A stretch of DNA of 34,985 nucleotides from Nitrospira lenta (lineage in GTDB: Bacteria; Nitrospirota; Nitrospiria; Nitrospirales; Nitrospiraceae). The translations under genes were made by a program, and so were the position numbers. The notes beneath the pieces were generated by a model. The model was not told where the DNA came from and ran no database searches. It saw only the letters and a program-made list of their open reading frames with translations. The DNA is taken from the NCBI GenBank assembly GCA_945905765.1, contig CAMDPZ010000024.1, positions 1 through 34,985 on the forward strand, given 5' to 3'. Positions 13,797-20,765 of this stretch are shown here, piece by piece. Numbering within the stretch: position 1 is the stretch's first letter; each line of letters begins with the position of its first letter.

Positions 13797-16427
13797 ATGA
13801 AGAACAGCACTCAGGAGTTACGACAAGCCTTCATTCGATATTTCGAACAGCATGGCCATCAGTCCGTGCCCAGTTCCGCCTTGATTCCTCAAGCCGACCC
13901 TACGCTGCTCTTTACCAATGCCGGGATGAACCAGTTTAAGCGGGTTTTTCTCGGCGAGGAAACGCGCGCCTACAAGCGGGCGGTCACGGTGCAGAAGTGC
14001 CTGCGCGCCGGGGGCAAGCACAACGACTTGGAAAATGTCGGCTATACCAGACGGCACCATACATTTTTTGAAATGTTGGGGAACTTTTCCTTTGGCGACT
14101 ACTTCAAGGAAGAGGCCATCCTATTCGGCTGGGAGTTTCTGACCAAGACGGTCGGTCTCGACAAGGATCGGATGTGGGTCACGGTCTTTCGCGACGATGA
14201 CGATGCCGAGCAGCTGTGGAAGAAAATCGGTGTGTCGCCGTCACGCATCATGCGGTGCGGCGAAAAGGATAACTTCTGGCAGATGGGTGATACGGGTCCC
14301 TGCGGCCCCTGCTCGGAACTCCATTTCGACCAGGGACCCTCTGTGCCGGGCGACGATCGTCCGAACGGGGAGGGCGACCGCGTCATCGAGATCTGGAATC
14401 TCGTCTTCATGCAATTCAATCGGGATGCATCAGGCACGCTGCATCCTCTTCCCAAGCCCAGCATCGATACGGGCATGGGGTTGGAACGGCTGGCGGCAGT
14501 GGCGCAGGGCGTCTACAGCAACTATGACAGCGATGTATTCACGCCCTTGCTCAGCGCCGTGGCTGCCAGGGCGGGGGTTCAGTATGGAGCGAAGAACCTG
14601 ACCGACCGGTCGATGCGCGTGGTGGCGGACCACCTTCGTGCCATCACGTTCTTGATGGCCGATGGAGTCTTGCCCTCGAACGAGGGCCGTGGCTATGTGC
14701 TCCGCCGGATTCTGCGCCGGGCCGCGCGTCATGGCAGGCTCCTGGGTATTGTCGAGCCATTCCTCCACGAATTGACGGAAGCGGTGGTGACCCAGATGGG
14801 CTCGGTCTATTCGGAAGTCCGGGGTGCTGCCGCAACGATTGCCGAAGCGACGAGAGGCGAAGAGGAGCGGTTCATCTCCACGCTGGAACAGGGCTTGCCG
14901 ATTCTGAACGAGTTGATTGCCAAGGCTCGCTCGGCCGGGAGCAAAGTCCTGACCGGCCCCGACGTGTTTAAGCTCTATGACACCTATGGATTCCCGATGG
15001 ACTTGATGAGCGAGGCCTGCCGCGAGCAAGAGATGACGCTCGATGAGGCGGGGTTCGACCGGGCCATCGAAGAACAGAGAAATCGCGCGCGTAAGACCGG
15101 CGGATTCGAGCAGGAGACGGCTCGCCCGGCTGTTGCGGAACTGGCCGGACGTCTCGGGGCGACCAAGTTTGTCGGCTACGACCGGCTGGAGAGCGAGAGC
15201 CTCGTGCAGGCGATTCTCAAAGGCGATCGGCTGGTCAAAGAAGCGGCGGAAGGCGATGAGGTGGAATTGGTCCTGGATGTCACGCCCTTCTATGCGGAAG
15301 GCGGCGGACAGGTCGGAGACCAGGGTCTGCTGATGGGGCAGGACGGGCAGGTGGAGATCAAAGAAACCACGAGGCCTGTGCCGACCGTGATTCTGCATAA
15401 GGGGATCGTGACGAAAGGGCGGATTCGCGAGGGCGAGCAGCTGCGTCTGACCGTCAATGCCACCACGAGACAGGATGCGCAACGGAACCATACGGCCACG
15501 CACTTGCTCCATGCCGCCTTGCGCGATTTGCTGGGCCCTCACGTCAAACAGTATGGGTCGCTCGTCGGGCCGAATCGCTTGCGATTCGACTTTGCCCATT
15601 TCAGACCCCTCTCCACTCGCGATATCGATGAAATTGAAACAGTCGTGAACAACGAGGTGCGGAGGAACGAGAAGGTCACGACCGAAGTGCTGAGCATTCA
15701 GGATGCGGTGGCCAAGGGGGCGCTGGCCTTCTTTGGCGATAAATACGGCGAGCAGGTGCGGGTGGTGACAGTCGAGTCCTTTAGCAAAGAACTTTGCGGA
15801 GGAACCCATTGCCGGCAAACAGGGGACATCGGCCTATTCAGAATTGAGTCCGAGACCGGCGTCGCAGCCGGTGTGCGCCGGATTGAGGCCCAGACCGGCC
15901 GCGGGGCGTTTGCGCAGATGAAGAAGTTGGAAGCGGACATCCGGGAGCTTTCGGATCTGCTTAAGGTCGGCCAGTCCGAACTGGTGCCGAAGACGCGCAA
16001 GGTCCTGACGCAGCTGAAAGACAAGGAACGGGAGCTGGAAGAGCTGAAATTGAAAATGGCCAGCGGCTCCGCGGTCGAAGCGTCGGCCAGAACGATCGCC
16101 GGTGTTGCGGTGCATGTGCAGCGGACCGACGGGTTGGACGTGAACGGCATGAGAGCCCTGGCCGATCAGTTACGGGATAAATTGAAGAGCGGTGTTGTGG
16201 CCCTCGGCGCGGCCAACGATGGCAAGGTCTCGTTGCTGGTCATCGTCACGAAGGATCTGATTGCCAAGCTGAAAGCGGGCGACCTGATCAAGGAGATGGC
16301 GGTGGAGGTTGGCGGGACCGGCGGGGGCAGGCCCGAGATGGCGCAGGCAGGCGGGAAGGACCCGGCCGGTTTGGATACGGCGCTGGAAAAGGTCTTTGGG
16401 CTGGTCGAACGGACGTTGGGGCGGTAG
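13797..16427 (+). CDS. alaS: Alanyl-tRNA synthetase
   Basis: An 876-residue class II synthetase that charges tRNA-Ala. The catalytic domain begins with FIRYFEQHGHQSVPSSALIP and contains DPTLLFTNAGMNQFK; the editing domain carries the HxxxH motif in NHTATHLLH near residue 565 and the CxxxH pair in ELCGGTH near 667-671, which together hold the editing zinc. The C-terminal part has a coiled-coil stretch (about 705-755) followed by the glycine-rich C-Ala domain with GGTGGGRPEMAQAGG. Length and order are standard. The ATG lies five bases after the recX stop with GGAAAG upstream. ruvX begins four bases after the alaS stop. Confidence 0.98.
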   Translation: MKNSTQELRQAFIRYFEQHGHQSVPSSALIPQADPTLLFTNAGMNQFKRVFLGEETRAYKRAVTVQKCLRAGGKHNDLENVGYTRRHHTFFEMLGNFSFGDYFKEEAILFGWEFLTKTVGLDKDRMWVTVFRDDDDAEQLWKKIGVSPSRIMRCGEKDNFWQMGDTGPCGPCSELHFDQGPSVPGDDRPNGEGDRVIEIWNLVFMQFNRDASGTLHPLPKPSIDTGMGLERLAAVAQGVYSNYDSDVFTPLLSAVAARAGVQYGAKNLTDRSMRVVADHLRAITFLMADGVLPSNEGRGYVLRRILRRAARHGRLLGIVEPFLHELTEAVVTQMGSVYSEVRGAAATIAEATRGEEERFISTLEQGLPILNELIAKARSAGSKVLTGPDVFKLYDTYGFPMDLMSEACREQEMTLDEAGFDRAIEEQRNRARKTGGFEQETARPAVAELAGRLGATKFVGYDRLESESLVQAILKGDRLVKEAAEGDEVELVLDVTPFYAEGGGQVGDQGLLMGQDGQVEIKETTRPVPTVILHKGIVTKGRIREGEQLRLTVNATTRQDAQRNHTATHLLHAALRDLLGPHVKQYGSLVGPNRLRFDFAHFRPLSTRDIDEIETVVNNEVRRNEKVTTEVLSIQDAVAKGALAFFGDKYGEQVRVVTVESFSKELCGGTHCRQTGDIGLFRIESETGVAAGVRRIEAQTGRGAFAQMKKLEADIRELSDLLKVGQSELVPKTRKVLTQLKDKERELEELKLKMASGSAVEASARTIAGVAVHVQRTDGLDVNGMRALADQLRDKLKSGVVALGAANDGKVSLLVIVTKDLIAKLKAGDLIKEMAVEVGGTGGGRPEMAQAGGKDPAGLDTALEKVFGLVERTLGR

Positions 16428-16431
16428 ACTG

Positions 16432-17007
16432 ATGGAGGACGGGAAACGGGTCCTTGCGCTCGATTATGGCACTGTGCGGATCGGCGTGGCCCTGAGCGAT
16501 GAGCTGGGCTGGACCGCTCAACCGCTGGAGACGCTCACGCGTCGCACGTTGGATCGGGACATCGCCCATATTGCCGCCCTTGTTGCGACCTATGAGGTGA
16601 AGCAGGTCCTCTTGGGTTTTCCGTTGCAATTGGATGGCCGCGAAGGGCCGGCGATCCAGGCGATGCGAGAGTTCCAGGCCCGCTTGGAAGCTGGTGTGCC
16701 CGTGCCGGTTATTCTGTGGGACGAGCGGTTGACGACGAAGTCGGCGGAAGACCTGTTGATCGCCGCCGATGTCAGCCGGAAAAAGCGGAAGGGTGTGATC
16801 GATCGCATCGCCGCTTCGATTCTGCTCCAGAGTTATCTGGCCAGCCTTGAGCCGGCGCCGAAGCAGAGGTCGGAAGGCTGGACGGATGAAGATGACCATA
16901 CGGAAACCCTAGAACCGCATGATGAACCGACGGATCATTTTCGGACTTCTACTGGTCGCAACGGCCGCTCTTGGCGTCGCCGTGCATCAGACGATTCGCT
17001 GGGCTGA
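16432..17007 (+). CDS. ruvX: RuvX/YqgF putative Holliday-junction resolvase with C-terminal extension
   Basis: An RNase-H-fold nuclease family member, involved in 16S rRNA processing and Holliday-junction resolution. The start is the ATG at 16432, four bases after the alaS stop; open frame further upstream is in the alaS coding region. Acidic catalytic residues are visible: Asp11 (LALDYGTVRIG), Asp97-Glu98 (WDERLTT) and Asp124 (GVIDRIAASILLQSYL). The family usually ends near residue 138-145; this protein runs to 191, with an extra tail that is acidic (DEDDHTETLEPHDEPT) and then basic (RNGRSWRRR). The tail codons overlap the mltG start by 89 bases in another frame, so it may be a recent stop loss. 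Confidence 0.85.
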   Translation: MEDGKRVLALDYGTVRIGVALSDELGWTAQPLETLTRRTLDRDIAHIAALVATYEVKQVLLGFPLQLDGREGPAIQAMREFQARLEAGVPVPVILWDERLTTKSAEDLLIAADVSRKKRKGVIDRIAASILLQSYLASLEPAPKQRSEGWTDEDDHTETLEPHDEPTDHFRTSTGRNGRSWRRRASDDSLG

Positions 17008-17956
17008 AGGCCCGGTTGTTCCCGCGCAGAAGCACCCCCCCTCGAAAGTCGTGCTCATCCCGGAAGGCGCGCCGTTTCAACAAGTAGCCGCGATGCTGGA
17101 GCGTGAACGGCTGATCAAGAGCCGTTCTGCCTTTGTCATTTTCGCGAAGTCTCAATCGGCTGACCGGAAGGTGCACGCCGGGGAATATGAACTCAATGCC
17201 GGCATGACTCCGGCGGAGATTCTCGCCAAGCTGATTAACGGCCAAGTGATGCTGCATCCTCTGACCATCCCTGAAGGGCTGACCATCACGCAAATCGCCG
17301 ATCTGGTCTCGCAGCAGGGCCTCACGGACCAGGCGGAGTTTCTCCGGCTGGCGAAGGATCGAACCTTCATCGCGTCGCTGGGGATCAAGGCGGACACGCT
17401 GGAGGGCTATCTCTACCCCAATACCTATAAGTTTCCCCGCACCGTCAAGGCGCGCGAAGTGCTGACGGCGATGGTCGAGCAATTGCGGCAGGTCGTCGGG
17501 CCGGACCTCCTCGCCCGGATGCAGGAACTGAAGATGACGATGCATGAAGTGCTGACCCTCGCCTCCGTCATCGAAAAGGAGACCGGCGCTGGCGGCGATC
17601 GGCCGGATATTTCCGCGGTCTTTCATAACCGGCTGAAACAGCATATTCCGCTCCAGAGCGATCCGACGGTCATTTACGGTTTGCCGGCATTCGACGGGAA
17701 CTTGCGCAAAAAAGACCTGTCGAGTCCCAGCCCCTATAATACCTATCGGGTGAAGGGCTTGCCGCCGGGACCGATCTCCAACCCGGGGATTCAAGCGATT
17801 CGCGCGACGTTGTATCCATCCGACTCGCGCGCCCTGTATTTTGTCTCGCGGAACGATGGCACGACTCAATTTTCCAAGACGCTTACCGAGCATAATCAGG
17901 CGGTGGAGAAGTATCAGAAGCGGCCGTTCAGAAAAGTGTCCTCCCCACGCCTCTAG
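16919..17956 (+). CDS. mltG: MltG, endolytic murein transglycosylase
   Basis: A 345-residue inner-membrane protein with a short cytoplasmic start (MMNRR) and one transmembrane helix (about 6-25), then periplasmic LysM-like and YceG domains. It cuts nascent glycan strands during peptidoglycan synthesis. The catalytic glutamate is Glu219 (VIEKETGAGGDRPDI), followed by the conserved HNRLKQHIPLQSDPTVIYGL stretch. Length is near the family norm (about 340). Start ATG 16919 (or 16922) lies inside the ruvX coding region, and no strong ribosome-binding site is seen (ACCCTAGAACCGC upstream), so coupling with ruvX translation is likely. Downstream is a dispersed repeat rather than a clear terminator. 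Confidence 0.93.
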   Translation: MMNRRIIFGLLLVATAALGVAVHQTIRWAEGPVVPAQKHPPSKVVLIPEGAPFQQVAAMLERERLIKSRSAFVIFAKSQSADRKVHAGEYELNAGMTPAEILAKLINGQVMLHPLTIPEGLTITQIADLVSQQGLTDQAEFLRLAKDRTFIASLGIKADTLEGYLYPNTYKFPRTVKAREVLTAMVEQLRQVVGPDLLARMQELKMTMHEVLTLASVIEKETGAGGDRPDISAVFHNRLKQHIPLQSDPTVIYGLPAFDGNLRKKDLSSPSPYNTYRVKGLPPGPISNPGIQAIRATLYPSDSRALYFVSRNDGTTQFSKTLTEHNQAVEKYQKRPFRKVSSPRL

Positions 17957-18133
17957 CCGGATGCCCCAAAAGTCCGCCAGCGTCGTTCTTGCCGCGCTTC
18001 GTCGTGCGTCAGTCGTCAATGGTCAACCGGGCAAGACGCAGGATGTAATGCCGAATGATGAGTTCACGTTTGACGAATGACGAGTCTCGGCCTCGCCTGC
18101 GGCCTTGCTGGACGGACTTTTTGAGCATCCGGC
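17956..18133. repeat. Dispersed repeat element, copy 2
   Basis: A 178-base element beginning in the last codon of mltG, bounded by inverted ends (17956-17981 and 18107-18133; the second complement reads GCCGGATGCTCAAAAAG against GCCGGATGCCCCAAAAG). It shares CTGCGGCCTTGCTG and the GACTTTTTGAGCATCC-type end with copy 1 at 5228-5356, but its centre differs (imperfect inverted pairs GTCGTCAATGGTCAA and TTTGACGAATGACGA). The rest of the 17957-18235 gap is a deoC leader with no gene. Confidence 0.75.
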
Positions 18134-18220
18134 AAAAGTGTTTGCGCGCTAAAGCTTCTCATAGTTCTCGAACCATTTATCCTGCCTCTGCGCTTTCCTC
18201 TTCATCTCTGATCCAGGACT

Positions 18221-18229
18221 TGTTATAAG
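18221..18229 (+). promoter_or_regulatory. Extended -10 element before deoC
   Basis: TGT followed by TATAAG (18224-18229) makes an extended -10 ending six bases before the deoC ATG at 18236. The -35 match is weak (TTCATC). If it is used, transcription would begin at or next to the start codon, giving a leaderless mRNA. Confidence 0.4.
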
Positions 18230-18235
18230 AGTGGC

Positions 18236-18919
18236 ATGATGACCACACAGGATTGGAACGTACCGACGCTATTGGACCACACGGTGCTGCGCCCTGACGC
18301 GACGAAGGCCGATGTACTGCGGTTGTGTCTGGAGGCGAAGGAGTCAGGCTTTGTCGTGATCTTTGTGCCGCCCTGTTACATCGATGAGGCGGTTGCGGCT
18401 GTGGCCGGCACGAATATTCGCGTCGGGATTCCAGTTGGATTCCCGTTGGGAGGCCATACGACGGCCACGAAGGTTGCGGAGGCTATCGAAGGCGTTGCCC
18501 GCGGGGCCAAGGTGCTGGATATGGTGATCAACGTGAGCCGGCTTAAATCTGGCGACTATGATCTGGTCAGGAGCGACATGGCCGAGGTCGTGCAGGCGAC
18601 TCGAGGGGTCGAGCATAAAGTGATTCTGGAGACCTGCTGTCTGACGCGCGAGGAGAAGATCACGGCTTGCCGTTTGGCCGTGGAGGCTGGGATGGACTAT
18701 GTGAAGACCTCGACAGGGTTTTCCGCGTCCGGCGCCACGGTCGAGGATGTGAGGCTGATGAAAGAGACGGTGGCTGGTCGCGCCAAGGTGAAGGCTTCCG
18801 GAGGGATCAGAGACTGGAAGACCACGTTGGCCATGTTGGAGGCAGGCGCGGATCGGATCGGTACCAGCGCGAGTCTGGCGATTATGGCCGAATGGTCTGC
18901 CGCAAAGCGGAAAGGGTGA
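18236..18919 (+). CDS. deoC: Deoxyribose-phosphate aldolase
   Basis: A 227-residue class I aldolase (TIM barrel) that splits 2-deoxyribose-5-phosphate into acetaldehyde and glyceraldehyde-3-phosphate in deoxynucleoside breakdown. The N-terminal LLDHTVLRPDATKADV, the acidic residue Asp95 in LDMVIN, the Schiff-base lysine Lys157 in YVKTSTGF and Lys186 in VKASGGIRD are all present, so it should be active. Length is standard for bacterial DeoC (about 220). Start choice is ATG 18236 or the adjacent ATG 18239. The deoB-like gene starts 31 bases downstream on the same strand. Confidence 0.95.
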   Translation: MMTTQDWNVPTLLDHTVLRPDATKADVLRLCLEAKESGFVVIFVPPCYIDEAVAAVAGTNIRVGIPVGFPLGGHTTATKVAEAIEGVARGAKVLDMVINVSRLKSGDYDLVRSDMAEVVQATRGVEHKVILETCCLTREEKITACRLAVEAGMDYVKTSTGFSASGATVEDVRLMKETVAGRAKVKASGGIRDWKTTLAMLEAGADRIGTSASLAIMAEWSAAKRKG

Positions 18920-18950
18920 GCCTCGTGCAGGCTTCTGGTATAGTGCGCCG

Positions 18951-20108
18951 ATGATTAATCGTGTGATTGTGCTGGTGATCGATGGATTGGGCGTCGGGGC
19001 TCTGCCAGATGCGGCGGAATACGGCGATGCCGGAACCCATACCCTGTCCCATTTGGCTGATGCGGTCGGGGGGCTCCACCTTCCTACGCTCGAAGCTCTC
19101 GGGCTCGGCCACATTACGGCAATTAACGGTGTGCGGGTGATGGGACAGCCGGAAGGTTCGTTCGGACGTCTCGGCTTTCTCTCCAAGGGCGTGGACTCCA
19201 TGGTCGGTTATTGGGAAATAGCCGGCTTGCAGACGGATAGTGCGGGGCCTCTCTATCCCGACGGATTTCCTCCCGAGCTGGTTGCGATTCTTGAACAGAC
19301 ATTCGGTCGGAAGATTCTCGGCAATCGCCGTTCCTCCGGTGCGGCGATGCTGCGTGAGTATGAAGCATCGCATCTCTCGTCCGGTTCGTTGATCGTGTGG
19401 ACGGATGGACGACGCACCTGCCATGTGGCGGCCCATGAGAATGCCATCCGCCAGGACGAGTTTTTTCAGCGTTGCCGGGACGCGAGGAAACTGCTGAAAG
19501 ATCGCTGGGGCATTTGGCGCATCTCAGCCCATCCTCTTACGGGGGATGCTGGAGCGGTGCAGTTTGCCCCCCGCTCGCGCGAGTTCGTGATTGAGCCGCC
19601 GGGCCAGACGATGATCGATGTGCTGAACCGGGCCGGTCAGATCGTAATCGGAGCGGGGAAAGTCGGCGATCTCTTTAGCTGCCGCGGCTTCACTCGGTCC
19701 ATTCCGGTCGGGCCTTGGACGACGCTGTTTACAGAAGTCACGGGGATGCTGAAGAAGGCGCCACGCGGATTGATTGTTGCCGGCCTGAATGTGCTGGAGC
19801 CCGAGGCGTCGCAGTCTGCTGCGGCCCTCCATGATTTTGATCGCAGGCTTCCCGAGTTGCTGGAACAGCTGCGCCCTGGCGACCTACTGGTCCTAACGGG
19901 CGATCATGGGCGGGACCTCACGAAGGCGGATCTGGCGCCTACGAGGGAATATGTGCCGCTCTTGGCTACAGGCCCGAAGTTGGCGCAGGGGGTCAATCTC
20001 GGCATCAGGGCCTCTGCTGCCGATCTGGGCCATACCATCGTAGAAGCGCTGCAGGGGGATCAGCTCCCGGTCGGGGAAAGTTTTTTGAACGCGCTTCGTG
20101 CTGGGTGA
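18951..20108 (+). CDS. deoB: Divergent phosphopentomutase (DeoB-like), metal site incomplete
   Basis: A 385-residue alkaline-phosphatase-superfamily protein, near the usual DeoB length. Clear DeoB signatures are Asp11 (IDGLGVGALPDA), GYWEIAGL, GNRRSSG, VAAHE and TGDHGRD with Asp318-His319. Differences from active phosphopentomutases, by comparison with the Bacillus cereus enzyme from memory: GKDT becomes GVDS, so the phospho-threonine is Ser83; the VDFDALFGHRRD stretch is replaced by GLNVLEPEASQS with no His between 272 and 293; and the His of TDHTREF is Pro330 in APTREY. Thus one of the two manganese sites lacks its ligands. It could be a changed-function or non-catalytic paralogue that keeps the DeoB fold. 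The position after deoC supports a deoxyribose-phosphate link; catalysis is unproven. Confidence 0.82.
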   Translation: MINRVIVLVIDGLGVGALPDAAEYGDAGTHTLSHLADAVGGLHLPTLEALGLGHITAINGVRVMGQPEGSFGRLGFLSKGVDSMVGYWEIAGLQTDSAGPLYPDGFPPELVAILEQTFGRKILGNRRSSGAAMLREYEASHLSSGSLIVWTDGRRTCHVAAHENAIRQDEFFQRCRDARKLLKDRWGIWRISAHPLTGDAGAVQFAPRSREFVIEPPGQTMIDVLNRAGQIVIGAGKVGDLFSCRGFTRSIPVGPWTTLFTEVTGMLKKAPRGLIVAGLNVLEPEASQSAAALHDFDRRLPELLEQLRPGDLLVLTGDHGRDLTKADLAPTREYVPLLATGPKLAQGVNLGIRASAADLGHTIVEALQGDQLPVGESFLNALRAG

Positions 20109-20154
20109 GCTGGAAACCCCGTGTGGATCGAATGACGATTGACGGATTTTTGCT

Positions 20155-20613
20155 ATGCCATTCGAATTACGCCTGAAAGAACTACAGCTTGAGTTGCCCC
20201 CGCCTCCCAAGCCGTTGGCGACCTATGTGCCGGCGGTCCTGGCCGGAAACCTCTTGTTTTTATCCGGCGTTTTGCCCATGCGAGACGGGCAGTTGGTCTT
20301 TTCCGGCAAGCTTGGACGGGATCTGACGGTTGAGCAGGGGATGGAGGCGGCTAAACTGTCGCTTCTGAATGCCCTGGCGATTGCCAAACAGGAACTCGGG
20401 ACGTTGGACCGTATCACGCGCGTCGTGAAAGTTGTCGGACATGTGGCGTCGGCGGAAGGGTTTGTGCAACAACCTCAAGTGCTCAATGGAGCCTCGGATC
20501 TCCTGGTTGCTATCTTTGGCGAAGCCGGCCGCCATGCGCGTGTGGCGGTGGGGGCGGCTGAGTTGCCTCGCGGAGCCGCCGTCGAAATCGACGTGATTTT
20601 TTCCGTCTCCTGA
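20155..20613 (+). CDS. ridA: RidA/YjgF family protein
   Basis: A 152-residue member of the RidA family, which forms trimers and hydrolyses reactive enamine/imine intermediates from pyridoxal-phosphate enzymes. The family end pattern HARVAVGAAELPRGAAVEIDVIF holds the conserved arginine and the strand-loop-strand typical of the active-site cleft; LFLSGVLPM matches the LFxSGQ-like strand. It is longer than E. coli RidA (128) by an N-terminal PFELRLKELQLELPPPPKP stretch, as in the YjgF subgroup. No direct functional partner lies alongside. Its end is followed by a promoter and inverted repeat for the next genes. Confidence 0.88.
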   Translation: MPFELRLKELQLELPPPPKPLATYVPAVLAGNLLFLSGVLPMRDGQLVFSGKLGRDLTVEQGMEAAKLSLLNALAIAKQELGTLDRITRVVKVVGHVASAEGFVQQPQVLNGASDLLVAIFGEAGRHARVAVGAAELPRGAAVEIDVIFSVS

Positions 20614-20662
20614 TCGTGTGCGCAAACCCCTTCGAGCCCTCATCCGGCGCGGGCTTGCTGGC

Positions 20663-20692
20663 TTGACTCTCGAAAAAACCGCTTGCTATAGT
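20663..20692 (+). promoter_or_regulatory. Promoter of the TIG/YCF48 pair
   Basis: TTGACT (20663-20668), an 18-base spacer and TATAGT (20687-20692), preceded by TGC as an extended -10. Transcription should start near 20699, leaving a leader of about 67 bases before the ATG at 20766. Confidence 0.6.
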
Positions 20693-20707
20693 TTGATCGG
20701 TTTTTCG
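20671..20707. promoter_or_regulatory. Inverted repeat overlapping the TIG/YCF48 promoter (operator candidate)
   Basis: CGAAAAAACCG (20671-20681) and CGGTTTTTCG (20698-20707) are inverted copies (one base of length difference) that flank the -10 TATAGT. A dimeric regulator bound here would block or bend the promoter. It could alternatively act as a weak terminator after ridA, since the second arm carries TTTTT. Confidence 0.4.
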
Positions 20708-20765
20708 ATCGACGCGGTATCCCCAAGGATGACCTATCTTTTTCTTGCCTGACAGGAGCCTGCTC

